Source: Plasmodium malariae
Lineage: Eukaryota > Apicomplexa > Aconoidasida > Haemosporida > Plasmodiidae
DNA length: 64,000 nt
Assembly: GCF_900090045.1 (NCBI RefSeq)
Contig: NC_041787.1
Coordinates: 1,632,001 to 1,696,000 of the forward strand
Reading direction: 5' to 3'
Numbering within the stretch: the stretch's first letter is position 1; each line of letters begins with the position of its first letter. Shown piece after piece: positions 35,659 through 49,239 of the stretch. The notes beneath the pieces were generated by a model that was not told the origin of the DNA, made no database searches, and saw only the letters and a program-made list of their open reading frames with translations. The position numbers were made by a program, and so were the translations under genes.

Positions 35659-38600
35659 ATGATGAAAAATACCTTATTAGGAGAGTATTCAACAGAAGAT
35701 AACTCAGGTTCGTTTTATATAGCACGGAAAGAGGATCACACCAACGGAAACGGAAACAGAAATAGCAACAGTAATAGCAATATCAATAACTGCTCGCTAT
35801 TACACAATGATGCAAATAGTGGTTGTAGGAAAAATAATGTTTTAATGGTAGATGATAAATTAATCTGTCGAAAATATAATAACCTTAATCAGTTTCATTC
35901 ATGCAGGATTAAATCATCACATAATAATTTATTACAAGGGGAATTAAGTATGAATAAAACAGAACTAAAAAAAAAATATAATGAACCAAATTATTATTAT
36001 GTTTTACAAAATACAGCACTTAATGCATATTTTGATGAAGACAATTCTAAACAAATATCAAGTAATGTTAAAAAAAATATTATAGGCAAACAAAACAGCA
36101 AAAGAGAAAAAACAAAAGAGTGTACTTCTACTAGCACATTATTATCAGAAAAATTTCATAATGAAAATTTGCATCGAAACGGCTTTTATAATTGCGCTGA
36201 TTATATGTACTTATTTAATAAGAATGAGCATGAATTTTCTACGTATGGAAAAATAAATTTTACGGAAGGTGAAATGCACGATGGTGGAAAATATATGGAC
36301 TACCTAGAAGAGGATAGTAACAATGAAAATAATAGCAGAAAAATTTTACCACAAGCATTTGTAAAAAAAGAATTAAATAAAAACTATTTAAATAATATAA
36401 ATAGACATTCTAATGAAGCATCTGTAGAAGAAAATAGTACAAATGAAAATGAACTAAACGATTTATTAAAAATAACCAAGGAAATCTACAGTAGCAATAA
36501 CTTTTCATTAAATATAAACACGAATAATGCGTCTACAGAATGTAGAAACATAAATGACAAAGAAGGAAATTATAATTATATTGACAATGTTATGTATAGC
36601 GGGAATCCTATCGATTTACTAAAATGGGGCATTTCAGCTAGTAAAAAGGACAAAGCGACAGTGAACAACCTTGACAGTTCAATTATTTCAGATGATCTAA
36701 ATGGAAACGAATATTTCAATAATGAAAAACTCAAAAATGAAAAATTTAAAAGTGAAAAAATTAAGGCAAGTATGTCAATTCAAATTGGTGATACAGACAG
36801 AATGGGAGTAATACGTACACAAAATAACACAAGTAGAGGTAGAAACTTGTGTAAATTGCACAACTTCAAGAACATGGAAAATGTATTCAATATGAGCAAG
36901 TTAGATTATATTAAAAAATCGAATAGTTTAGGTAATAGCAACATTGAAAAATCAGCAGAGGAGGTAATTATAATTAGCAGTACTTCTGATAATTATACAG
37001 GACATTCTAATGCAATTTTGAAAAAAGAGATGGGAAATTTTAGCAAATTCCCTAAGAATAACAGAGATATGGTAGAAAAAAATAACTCATCGTACAAAAT
37101 AGCACACATATATAACGTAAATGAAATGGAGAATCAAGATGAAGTAAAAAAAGGAACCATTTTAAAAGTAGCAGATGCTGACATATGTTCTTTAAGGGGT
37201 AAGCTAATTAAGGACCCTTATAAATTGAAAAGCTCATCACAAGAGGGGAGAAATTTGTTTCTAAGTAATAACAAGTTATCAACCAAAATAAAAAAGGTAA
37301 ATTCTGATGATCCACATAGAGATATATTCACAAATGTAAATATTAATAACAATATGGGCATGAATAAAAATATGAACATTAACACGAGAAAACAATCCAT
37401 TAGAGTCTGCTCCGTCAAGGACACAAATATGACGGATTCTGAAAAAAGAGAAAATAATCACAACATATTAAACAGTTTATATTTTGAAAATAAAGGTTTA
37501 ACAAATGTCAGTAAAAAAAGAAGTGAAAAGGATAATCATATCCGTATAATTTCACTCGATAGTCTGAGTCACGATTCTAAAGAATTTCTCAAAAATAGAG
37601 AATGTATAGAACGCGAGGAGTTACTACACATGAATGAAAATGAAAATAAAAGGGAAAATAAGATCGAAAATAAGAGCGAAAATAAAAGGGAAAATAAGAT
37701 CGAAAATAAAAGGGAAAATAATAGCGAAAATAAAAGGGAAAATAAGAGCGAAAATAAAAGGGAAAATAATAGCGAAAATAAAAGGGAAAATAATAGCGAA
37801 AATAAAAGGGAAAATAAAAGGGAAAATAAAAATAAGATCAATTATGCTGCTCAAACATGTCCTTATCGTAAAGGGCTGTATAGTATTGGGGAATACTGTC
37901 TAGAGAAGGATCATAAGAGCCATTCTGATTTATATGATGTTCTCCTAAATTCTGATGAAAATGTACAAGGTATTAATAAGCATTTAAATATTGCGGAAAT
38001 TTTAAATACTCAAGAAAATTTTAAATACAATCCTACGATTAAGGGTAACCATCATTTGAGAAATGAAAAAAAGAAATTGAAAAACAGAAACTCAGATCTC
38101 AATAATTTAGCTGTAAAAAAAAATTCTATACATGATGATAGCTTTAATGAAGAGCAGGAAAGAGTAAGTATCGTTGGTGACATAAAAAACTACTCCCCAA
38201 CGGTAGAAAAATCAAGCAAAGCAAAAAAATATGAGCATAAAGACGAAACAAAATATATGTTGCATGCAACATCATTCAGTTTTAATTCACTAAATCCAAC
38301 TATCACCTCATACAAAGAAAGGAAAAAAAACATTCTCTTAGTAAAAAATATGAAACAACACAAATTAGTAAATAATATACATACACACAAATTAAAAGAT
38401 TACGAAAAAAGTAGTATAAAAAATATAATAGGAGAAAATGTAAATGCAGTAGAAAAAGAGAACAAAAAAAGTAGTTCAAACAATGACAAACGGAAAGAAT
38501 TAACAGATACTGTAAATATTAAACTAACAGGGATTCGTACCAATGAAGAAAAAATAAATACTTCTATTATTGCCGATGCATTAAAACTTATAGATAAAAA

Positions 38601-41600
38601 AACAAAGGACAACAATTATAAAGAAAGAGTTAAAAAAGGAATACATAATAAAAAAGAAGAAAAAAAAGAGAGGTCCTTTTCTAACAGTATTGAAATTATC
38701 AGTGACAATTACCCCAAAGCGAACATAAATATTTGTCGCAAATTTTTCAAAATGGGTAGTAAGAATAATGAAAATAGCAAACCTTTTAAGATAAAATACC
38801 CTTTTATATCTAAACATAGTAATGCTCATGAATACATGGTACCAATTAGAAATCAACCAATTAAGTCATTAAAAAGGATGAAGATGGAACATCAGAATAG
38901 AGGCCATTATATATGCCAACAGAGTGGCAGTTTTAACGGCCTAGGAAGAGGAATGAACAGGGTAGATAGAGACATGCGTAAAGCAGACAAAGGAATGAAC
39001 TGGATAGATAAAGGTGCTCACAAAGCAGATAAAGTAATGCATAAAATAGATAACGACATGCATATGGTAGACTCAGATATATATATAAGCAAAACAAAAA
39101 AAAAAGATCGCCCTTCTGCATTCTCGAACAAAGAAGACAAAACAGAGATAAACGAAACGGGGAATGTGTTAGACACAGGTGAGAGTGTCGAAGAATATGA
39201 AGAAAAAAATAAAATTTTTAATATTCCTTCTTGTCATAGTTCATCTTCTTATGAGCCCCCCAAATATTCTCTTAATTATGCAAACCTAGGCAGTCAAATT
39301 TATCAAGTGCAAAAGGATAACTGTACAGTGAACAAACGTAAAGAACATCCACATAAAAAGAAAGAAAGAGTATTTTACGAAAAGGAAGAAATAAAAAATG
39401 TCATTGTTCCTTATTCAGAAAATAGTGTATTAAGCAGAATTGGCAACAAAAGGGAAGTATATACCAATAAAAACATTTTATTGAAAAAAAAAAAAAATAT
39501 AATGTGTAATGAAAAATTGAATAACGATAAATATGAAAATAACAAAATAGAAAAAAAGAGTAAAATGATGCATAACATGTTAAGTGATAAAATGTACTTA
39601 GACAATAAAAATAGAAAACAGGAATACCCTCTTGATATTACAGCTACATATAAGTGTAAAAACATTCATTTAAAAATTAATGTTGACACAAATAATGAAG
39701 AATTACTCAAACATACTCAGAGTAAATTATCAAAAAGAAGTTTAGAATTTAAATTAATTATAACGAAATTTATTGATGGCTTTATTAAATCAACCGAAAC
39801 GAATATATATAATTCGTCAAATATAATATTACAAAATACAGAGACAGATGTTTTCTATAATATTACTATTCACGCATATAGTACTGTTATAACTACCGTA
39901 TGGCTATATGCATCTATTTCTTTCTATTTAACCAAGTTCAATGTTGAGAAGTTTAAATTAAAAACCCCTAGTTCTGTTACATTTACAACAGATGCAGAAT
40001 TCCAAAATTTTTTATTAAACAACAATACGAAAAAAAAACCGTCAAAAAGTGGGATAAGAAGTGAATTAAAAAGTGAGCAAAGAAAAGGATCAAAAAATGA
40101 ATCAATATATGCCCAAAAAAATGAAGCAATAAATTCACCAATGTATGAAAAATGTGTGACACAAAAGGGTTTGTTAAAAAATACCCTTGAAAAAAAAAAA
40201 AAAAAAAAACATTTCCATTTTCATGAAAAATTACAAGCAAAAAGATAATCGTGTTAGGATCTCAGAAGAACAACAAAAAGACAACTTTTCCCAAGATGAC
40301 TATTCTAGTACCCTCGATACAGTCAGTTCTTATGAGAGCGGCGATGCGATTAATAGAAATACAAACATTTGTAACACTCCGGAGAACATAAATGAATCAG
40401 CTGGACACTCCATCAGTGAGCATAACAATAATAATAGTAATAGTAATAATTATAGTTCTATGTACAAAGAAAAGGCGTACCCCTATGGAGTGTATGATGA
40501 ATTATACAACGATGAGTACTTGAGCAGTTCTACCTATGAAGAAGTGTTACTAGATTTTCATGATCTTAATAAAGGCAAAATAAAATATAAATTCCAAAAT
40601 TTTACGCACGAAAGAGATCATGACGAGGAAAATGACAAAAAAGGGAGAAGCGTGGATAATATTAACACGGACTCATCTACTGCTAACAATGCTTCATCAA
40701 CTGCTAACAATGCTTCATCAACTGCTAACAATGCCTCATCTACTGTTAATAATTCCTTATCTACTGCTAACAATGCCTTATCTACTGCTAACAATGCCTC
40801 ATCTACTGCTAATAATGCCTCATCTACTGCTAATAATGCTTCATCAACTGCTAACAATGCCTCATCTACTGTTAATAATTCCTTATCTACTGCTAACAAT
40901 GCCTCATCAACTGCTAACAATGCCTTATCTACTGCTAACAATGCCTTATCTACTGCTAACAATGCCTTATCTACTGCAAACAATGCCTCATCAACTGCTA
41001 ACAATGCCTCATCTACTGCTAATAATGCTTCATCAACTGCTAACAATGCCTCATCTACTGTTAATAATTCCTTATCTACTGCTAACAATGCCTCATCTAC
41101 TGCTAACAATGCCTCATCAACTGCTAACAATGCCTCATCAACTGCTAACACTACCTCATCAACTGCTAACAATGCCTCATCAACTGCTAACACTACCTCA
41201 TCAACTACTAACAATGCCTCATCAACTGCTAACACTACCTCATCTACTGCCAACACTACCTCATCTACTGCCAACACTACCTCATCTACTGCCAACACTA
41301 CCTCATCTATTGCTGATACTACCTCATCTACTGCTGACACTGCCCCCTGTATTGCAATAAAATCAGGTTATTACCATAAAAAATACGATAATAATAAAGA
41401 ACGGCATAAAAGTAAAGATAAAATATCGCGCGAGATGAACGAGCAAAACGGGATTAACCGAATCAGGCCCATCATCCATGTTAACAGAATCAGCGAAAAG
41501 CAAACTACTCATGTTAGCGGATACAACAAAGCAAAGGACGAAATGTCGAATAATTCAATAAAATTTAATAACAAAATGAATGAAGTTTATGAGGGCTGTT

Positions 41601-44600
41601 TTACATTTTCCGAGTTCACATCAGAGAAAGCTGATGAGACACGAGATTCAAACAAATGGCTCCTAAACCCTCTAATCATTAAGGAAAGTATAAATTCTGC
41701 TTCATTAAACTTATCAAATAGTCATATGTTTAGAGATAACTATAAGAATGATAATACAAATTCAGAATTAAAGAAAAGTAAGCACCACATTTTGACTAAT
41801 GATCATCACAATAATGATAAAAGGAATTGCAGCAGTAAACTACATGAAATATGTAAAGATACACCAAGTAAAACGTTTAAAAAAAGCAAAAATATTTCAC
41901 ATTTTAAGGATGATTATCATACATTAAAAAAAGAAGTAGAAAATTTAGGTGAAGTAAACTCTATTCAAAATAAAAAATACGTCAAAGGTAGCAACATGAA
42001 TGGTATGAATTATTCTGAAAGGGAAAAAATAAAAATAAATTTGTGTAATACTAACAATAATTATATTACTAACATAGAGAGTTTTCATAATAAGAATGAT
42101 ACGGTTGATGAGAATGATGGTAACAGTGTTTATAACAATAATGATGTCAATGATGATGATAACTATAACAATAATGGTAAATACAAAATGAACAACGGTT
42201 TAGCTTATATAAGCAATACGGATTCTCCTAAAAAAGAGCATAAGACAAAAGAAGAATATTCAAGTAAAAGTTGCCATGAAAACTTTACACAGACTCCATA
42301 TAGAGAAGATTGTAATGACAATTATATATTGAATAAAAGCTTATATCTATCAAATGATGATAAAGTACTAGAGAAAAGTAAATATAATTCAACAACTCAC
42401 TCAGGGTTGAAAGCAAATAAATATTTTAGCAAAAATGAAAAGGAATATTTACAATGTTCCTCAGAAATGCAAGAGAATGATAAAGAATCCCTTACATTAT
42501 TAAACAAAATTGATAACAAAAATGAAATACAAGATATGCATTGTGTAAGTCTAAATCACACGGATGGAAGTAACCAAGTAGTAGACATAAAAGACGCTAA
42601 ACAAATCAAAGATATAAAAGAAGAAAACACTGGGATTGATGAATCTACTCTTACGAATAACATGACGTACAACAAAATATTAGAACCTTTACATGAAGAG
42701 TGTGTGACAAATAAAAGTCTTTATCTGAGTAATGAGGCTAACATTTCTAATAAGCCAAAGGATTATCAAACTGACGAAAGAAAACTAATGATATATAACA
42801 ACGTTAACATCTGTAGTAACAATACGATAAATATTAATAAGAACAATATAAAAAATTCAATTAACACATATGCCACATTAAATAATAAAATGAATGAATC
42901 AAACAATAGGTACCATAACAACCATTCGAATACTTCCAATCACTTTAAGGCACTTCCTGATTTAAATAATGCAACTTTTAATCCAGATGATAAAAAATTA
43001 ATAAATAGAAAAAATGTACAACTCCCACCATCTTCATCTTCGGCTTCACCTTCAAAACTTGGAGAGGACAACAAATATAATTATTTATATAATCCTTGCT
43101 TTAATAAAACATGCCAAAGATTAAATTTAACAAATAGAATCAATATATGGAATAAAATGAACCCGCTTATAGACTTTTTAAATAAGACATTTGTAAGTAA
43201 TACTGAAGAAGTTGATAACAAAGTTGGCAAAAAGTATTTTCATACTTCGAGAGGAAAATTTTATAACTCAGAAGACTTATTATATAGATGTAATAATAAT
43301 TATAAAGATGTAAGGTGCGCATATAAGGCTGGATATATACCTCCTGTTTACAATATCAGCGGAAAAAGTAACAGCAGCGGTTTAAGTGTCAACAATAGCA
43401 GCGGTTTAGGTGTTAATAGAAGCGGATTAAGTACCAACATTAGTGATAATAACAGTAACAATAATAATTTTACGAATTACTTGAACAGAGAAATTAACCC
43501 TCTGAAGCAGCCCATTCATAGTATGAATATGCTTAAAATGCATGAAAAAGGTACCGAGGAGTGTCCCACAGCATCAATAAATAATTTGGTGAACTATAAA
43601 AAGAATAACGAAAGCGATATATATTATAAGGATAGAAATATGGCCATTAGTGAAAACAAATCTAGGTTGAATTTTTTAATTTCTGATAAAAAGAATAACA
43701 GTGAAGAAAATGTTATACGTTGTAATTACAACTTTATCAACGGTAATAAAACCAGTAAAAATGGGGAAAAAATAGAGCAAGAAATAAGGTATGTAAAAGA
43801 TAATAATTATTTTGATAAGGAATATTTTCTCAATTCTCAAAGACTAGCTAATAATCACATAAGTAATCATGTTAATAATTCTAAAAATTTGTCGGATAGC
43901 AACATTATCAATAACCCCACCCCTAAGTGTGCGCCGGTAAACAAACTAGTTAGTAATAACCGATCAAATAGTAGTAACCGATTAACTGGTGGTAACCGAT
44001 CAAATAGTAGTAACCAATTAACTGGTGGTAACCGATCAAATAGTATTAACCGATTAACTGGTGGTAACCGATTAATTGGAAGTAACCGATTAATCAGTAA
44101 TGACCGGTTAAATGGTAGTAACCGGTTAAATGGTAGTAACCAGCTAATTAGTAATAATCTGTTGAATAATAACGTTAAGTACGTAAATCACAATGACTTA
44201 GTGAACAAACATAGGTACTATAATATGAGAACACACGGAAGCAGTAATAACAGTAATAACAATAGTCTGTATATATATAATAAGGAAGCTGCTCCTATAT
44301 ATCTTGATAACAGTAAAAAAAAAATATATATATCTAATCCTACATTTTTCCCTCCATATACACCACAAAGTGTGCCAAATTATGACAAACACAATAACGA
44401 GAATTTTTATAATTTAAAAAATAATATATATATGCAGAACAGTAGTAGAGAAAATGTTAACAGAGAGTTAAATCGCAATCTGCAGGATGATGTACATATT
44501 CAAAAGACACATATGAAGGAAAATGTAATAAAATATAAGCAAAATATAAATAGTAAAAACAATGAAATTAAGCTCAAAAAATCCTTTTTTAAACCTAACA

Positions 44601-46111
44601 TAGATAATAATACACTTTATGATTATAAGAAATATATGACACCAAATTGTACTTTAACAAAAGTGGCTTTTAATAAAAATTTATATATTCCTTCACAGGA
44701 AATTAAAAGTACAGGGACAAAAAATTCTTACAAAGCTTTCAATACTAATAAAGAAAAAGTAAATAATTATTTGAACACCTCTACAAGTAATAATTTTAAT
44801 TTTTCTGAACATGTTGGAAAAAATACAAATGTCAGATGTCCTATATATACCCCTAATGCTGAGAATAGTCAGACTATGTTTTTGAATCAAAAGAAAGTAA
44901 CCAAGCTTAACCCTTCTAATGTGTATTATAATGGAAGTATGAATTGTTTAGAAAAAAATGAGATTTACTTTCAGAAAATGCTTTTGAATGGCGGCGTGAA
45001 TAGAATCGCGAAGAGTAGCAACTGTGTTAGGGGGAACAATAATGTAATCAGCACCCCAAACGGCAAGCTAAGCAGCAACGTAAGGGGTAACTGGAATGGC
45101 TGCCTGAATAGAAACTATAGTAGCAACCATAATAGCAACTGTAATGACAATCCATATGGCAACCCGCATGACAATCCGCTCGAAACCCCACATAGCCTAA
45201 ATTTCAAGAATAAGCCCATGATCGAAAGGACTGATTTAATCAGATTAAATGCAGTAATGCCAGAAAATAATAAAAAAAAAATATATTCTAAAGCAAATCC
45301 AGTGATCGAAACTTGTCAAAATGATGAAAATTCTACAACCATGTTAACATCATTTGATAATAAATCATTACATGATCAATATGATGATGGAAAAGAATGG
45401 CCAGTTAGGATGTCCTTACATAGTGATAATAATATAATAAAAAAAGACAATATATATGAAAACATATTTTCCCCTTTGAATTCTTATGAAATGAAAAAAC
45501 ATATTATAAACAATGAGAACAGTACAAATAGTAACGACGAAAGCTTAAAAAATGGTAATAAGAACAACTTTCATACGAATTGTACGTCTAATTATATAAA
45601 GAGTAACACAAAGGACAGTGCAGACAAGGTGGGGTTTAACTTAAGCGTAAATAATGATTTCAATTTTGGAAATATAGAAAAAACATTGAATCAAATAAAA
45701 GGAAATATAATTACATACAATGATTATAATGCATCAAATAGTGAAAAAGAACATGCATATGTAAATAATATCTACATTAATAATGAAAATTCATTTAGTA
45801 AAAATAGAAAATGTTCGCCTTTTTTTGGGAAGTCAAATAATGCAGTTATTTCAGATAATGAAAATAATGATAATTTATTACAAAATACATATTCTGAAGT
45901 ACAACTATTTCAATTAAATATTCAACTTGATGAGTCTACTTGGAGAAAAATTACTTTTACTCCTGAAGATAAGCTAGATGACAAAATAATTAAATTTATT
46001 AATGATAATAAATTAAAGAAAATATTTTTACTAACTATCAAAGAAAAAATGAAATACATGTTGCAAAATGACATAGCAAAATGGAGCATCAGCATTACGG
46101 AACTACTGTGA
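35659..46111 (+). CDS. Giant Asn-rich conserved Plasmodium protein, frame broken at poly-A
   Basis: I do not recognise a named family. Two overlapping plus-strand frames, 35659-40248 and about 40187-46111, are shifted by one base at a run of 20 A (40190-40209). With one A fewer they join into one protein of about 3483 aa. I treat them as one gene: no start, promoter or intron separates them, and base composition and Asn/Ser content continue across the junction. Most of the protein is low complexity. Two parts look folded: about 1320-1440 (YPLDITATYKCKNIHLKINV onward, ending near VEKFKLKTPSSVTF; beta-rich with a helix) and the last 70 residues (FQLNIQLDESTWRKITFTPE, IIKFINDNKLKKIFLLTI, a beta-hairpin plus helix). 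Repeats lie at about 658-730, 1672-1895 and 2765-2835. The start is ATG 35659, followed at once by a second ATG; an upstream exon cannot be excluded. Confidence 0.75.
37632..37842 (+). repeat. 24-bp coding repeat, ENKRENKS
   Basis: About nine copies of a 24-bp unit encoding ENKRENKS, ENKRENKI and ENKRENNS in the giant gene. The other plus frame (Lys/Ile/Gly) and two minus frames (Phe/Ile/Leu) are open over the same span. Confidence 0.9.
40190..40209 (+). repeat. 20-base poly-A tract at the frame break
   Basis: Encodes poly-Lys after GAA in the first frame. One base too long for the two halves of the giant gene to be in frame. Confidence 0.95.
40672..41344 (+). repeat. 21-bp coding minisatellite, STANNAS
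   Basis: About 32 tandem copies of a 21-bp unit (type tctactgctaacaatgcctc) encoding STANNAS with variants STANNAL, STVNNSL and STANTTS. Higher-order blocks are visible: the STVNNSL copy recurs three times in similar company, which points to block duplication. The array is stop-free on the second plus frame (40620-41360) and on a minus frame (40618-41340). Confidence 0.93.
43950..44155 (+). repeat. Degenerate 18/36-bp coding repeat, GGNRSNSSNRLT
   Basis: Tandem units built on gtaaccgatcaaatagta and gtaaccgattaactggtg, encoding NRSNS and NRLTGG blocks that decay into NRLISN and NRLNGS. Part of the giant gene. Confidence 0.85.
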
Positions 46112-47487
46112 GAGTGTCTGTAAGATTGTGGCTCTTTCCACATGTGCGCCTGTACACGTATGTGGGTGTGCATGCGTAAGGATATATGTGTATACGTATG
46201 AGTGTTTATATATTATTTACTTATTTCAACTATTTATTCCATTTATTTATTTTTTTGAAATCATTTTAAATAATTTTTTTTAATTTCTTCCTCTTGTTAT
46301 TTACGAATAAGTTACTGTGTTTTAATTTATTCTTTTTTTTTTTGTTTCCGATTATTATTACTTTTTTTTGTCTTAACGCTAATTTAGCCGTGTGAATGTA
46401 TATATATATATATATATATGTGCATATTTTTGCGTAATTTCTGTCCAAATACAAACGAATGTACAACGTGTGCTTGTTTGGTCCCCTTTGTCGTTTCTCT
46501 CCGGATTTATAATAAATATTTCAAATTTTTTCCATATCGACATTTTAATTGTATAAATTCCTTTTTTTGCGTTACATATATAAACATAATCACGCCCGAA
46601 TTAATTCGGAAAAAAAAGAAGAAAAAAATCCTTAAGTTTTAAAAGCATAACTAAATAAATATGTACTATGTATTTATACGCGTACATATAAGTATTTTTC
46701 CGCTGCCTAGCTGATAGTTGCAGTATAATTCCTTTTAGTTGTGTGGTCACGAGACGCAATAATTTTATTAAAAAATTAAAAATATATCATCACTTTAGTG
46801 AAAATTATGGAGATCCTTGCTTAAAGATAATAAATGTTTTAAGTTTATATATTCTTATGTCTTATTTAAAGAGATGTTAATTCTGACAGTTGAATTATGA
46901 GCGAATACTACTAAAGCTCTTTCTTATAATATGTAAAGTTTTCATCAGTTCTTAAATATATATTTTTAAATGAATAAAAGTAAACGGTAGTATAACGCAT
47001 TACAAAGCATGAATATATAAGGAGTTACATTCAAGGATTTCAAAGCTAAATAAAAAACGGGGCATGCGAACGTTTCGTACATAATAAATTTACTAAATAT
47101 ATGACAATTAACATCGTAATTAACGAAACAAATCATCGCTTGCGGTTTGCGTATCATGGTTGCGTATGTGTATATATGTGTTATATATATAATGTCCCAT
47201 TTTCAATGAAGTTTTTTAAACCTATTAAGAAAAAGGGCATTACACAAGGCATGCACTATACACACAAAAAAAAAAAATAAAATAATAAAATAAATAAATA
47301 AAAAGAATAATAAAATAAATAATAAAAAATAATAAAATGGAGATAAAAATATAATAAATAAAACAGATAAACTAATAAATAACTATATACATTCGTAAAC
47401 ACATACATATATATAAAATGAATAAATGAAATAACTTTGCTCATTTGCTGAGGAAGACGCCCCCTCATGTGCTAGTAATAATTTTTT
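46112..47487. other. Convergent intergenic region, giant gene / GDH
   Basis: 1.4 kb between two 3' ends. The part at about 46690-47160 is less AT-rich than other spacers here and has no long frame (longest 63 codons, minus, 46966-47157). It may hold a noncoding transcript or long 3' UTR. A short AATAA-type repeat lies at 47272-47340. Confidence 0.5.
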
Positions 47488-48900
47488 CTAAAAGCAACCT
47501 TGTTCAATGTAAGATTCAGCAACTTTTAAAAAACCAGCTATATTAGCCCCTGCTTGTAAATCATATTTATTTTTTGTGTATTTTAAAGCATTTTCTGAAC
47601 ATGTCATAAATATGTTTTTCATAATTCCTTTTAATTTCTCGTCAACTATTTCTCTTGTCCACTGTGTTAATTGAAAATTCTGACTCATTTCAAGACCACT
47701 AATTGCTACCCCCCCAGCATTCGCAGCTTTTGCAGGACAAAAAATAATTTGATTTGACTTAAAATAGTTAATTGCCTGAACAGTCGATGGCATATTTGCG
47801 CCTTCAGCCACCAAAATACACCCATTTTTATGTAATTTTTTTGCATCTTCTAAGTCTATTTCATTTTGAGTTGCACATGGAAGAGCCAAGGTGCATGGGA
47901 CACCCCATGGTTTCTCATTAGAAAAATATTTAGCAGTAGAAGAATGATTTAAGTATTCTTTAATTCTTCCTTTTTTAACTTCTTTTAATTGTATAAGGAA
48001 GTTCAAATCATTAATTGTAAAACCATTAGGTTCATATATATAACCATCACTGTCACTTAATGTTACAACTTTAGCATTTAACTGTAATAATTTTTGAACA
48101 CAATATAGAGCGACATTTCCACTACCACTAACAGTAGCTACTTGTTTGTCTACTGAAATATTCAAAGACTTTAATACTTCTAAAACAAAATAAATTAAAC
48201 CATAGCCTGTTGCTTCTGTTCTTAAAATAGATCCTCCCCATTTCACATTTTTTCCACTTAAGGTTCCGTTAAAATTATTTACAATTTTCTTATACTGACC
48301 AAATAAATAACCAATTTCTCTTCCTCCTACACCAATATCTCCAGCAGGTACATCTGTACAATTCCCTATATGTCTATATAATTCATTCATAAAACTTTGA
48401 CAGAATTTCAAAATTTCGTTGTCTGATTTTCCCTTAGGATCAAAATCAGACCCTCCCTTTCCTCCACCCATTGATAATCCTGTTAACGAATTCTTAAAAA
48501 TTTGCTCAAAACCTAAAAACTTTACTATGGATAAATTTACTGACGAATGAAATCGTAACCCTCCTTTATAAGGACCTAACACACTGTTATATTGAACCCT
48601 AAAACAGCGATTTTTTCTTTGAATCCCTCTATCATCTAACCAGCATACTCGAAATTGTACAACTCGTTCTGGTTCTGATAACATTTCAATTATAGGCAAA
48701 TATTTCGGTTCTTCCAAAAACAAAGGTTTTAAAGAATACAGTACTTCATGAAATGCTTGTAAGAATTCTTCTTGGTTCGGATCTAATTTTTTTACGCGCT
48801 CATACACATTGTTCATTTCTTCTTCAATTAGAGTTTCGTAATTATTCGCATTTTTGTTAATCAGCGAGAAACGTCCTGTATGGTCTCGGTATTCATGCAT
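47488..48900 (-). CDS. GDH1: NADP-specific glutamate dehydrogenase
   Basis: Interconverts 2-oxoglutarate plus ammonia and glutamate using NADP(H), as a cytosolic hexamer. 470 aa in one exon, which matches the usual length, and the frame is complete. Visible sites: the substrate-binding loop PYKGGLRFH (110-118), the catalytic lysine in [18 protein letters not shown] (K148), the catalytic aspartate in [14 protein letters not shown] (D188), and the Rossmann motif GSGNVA (259-264). The sequence is compact, with no low-complexity insert, unlike its neighbours. There is no leader peptide: the first residues ([13 protein letters not shown]) are polar. It converges on the giant gene, and its promoter lies in the 2.1-kb divergent region shared with the next gene, which holds a GCGAAATG minisatellite. 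Confidence 0.96.
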   Translation of the reverse strand: MHEYRDHTGRFSLINKNANNYETLIEEEMNNVYERVKKLDPNQEEFLQAFHEVLYSLKPLFLEEPKYLPIIEMLSEPERVVQFRVCWLDDRGIQRKNRCFRVQYNSVLGPYKGGLRFHSSVNLSIVKFLGFEQIFKNSLTGLSMGGGKGGSDFDPKGKSDNEILKFCQSFMNELYRHIGNCTDVPAGDIGVGGREIGYLFGQYKKIVNNFNGTLSGKNVKWGGSILRTEATGYGLIYFVLEVLKSLNISVDKQVATVSGSGNVALYCVQKLLQLNAKVVTLSDSDGYIYEPNGFTINDLNFLIQLKEVKKGRIKEYLNHSSTAKYFSNEKPWGVPCTLALPCATQNEIDLEDAKKLHKNGCILVAEGANMPSTVQAINYFKSNQIIFCPAKAANAGGVAISGLEMSQNFQLTQWTREIVDEKLKGIMKNIFMTCSENALKYTKNKYDLQAGANIAGFLKVAESYIEQGCF

Positions 48901-49062
48901 TTTTGAAAAACAGAGGTGGAAGGTGAAGGGACAGATTTAAATATAGCTAGCGTGTGTGTACTTGCAGTGAAGATAAGTAGAGGTAAGATGTGTACGCAAA
49001 ATGATGCATACGAGCATGTAAATTAAAAAAAAAGAAACGAAACGAAATGAAATAACCAAATG

Positions 49063-49126
49063 GTGAAATGGCGAAATGGCGAAATGGCGAAATGGCGAAA
49101 TGGCGAAATGGCGAAATGGCGAAAAA
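49063..49126. repeat. 8-bp minisatellite GCGAAATG
   Basis: Six perfect tandem copies of gcgaaatg (49071-49118) with degenerate copies on both sides, about 170 bp upstream of the GDH start codon. The GC content is unusual for a spacer in this genome. Confidence 0.92.
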
Positions 49127-49239
49127 GGATTAATTCACCCTTTTGTGAAAAATGCGCACTTAATTAACTTGAAATTACGTGTTAAATAGGTGTTATGTTA
49201 AAGGGGAAGACATTATATGTTGCACACATAATAATCATG

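Noticed and set aside
37632..37842. Regular repeats that could suggest a CRISPR array
   Set aside because: Units are contiguous without unique spacers, lie inside a coding frame, and the genome is eukaryotic.
40618..41360. Frames of about 240 codons on both strands over the STANNAS array
   Set aside because: They exist only because the 21-bp repeat unit has no stop in those frames; they end where the array ends.
46740..46800. GTGATGA on the minus strand resembling a C box
   Set aside because: No D box at a suitable distance.
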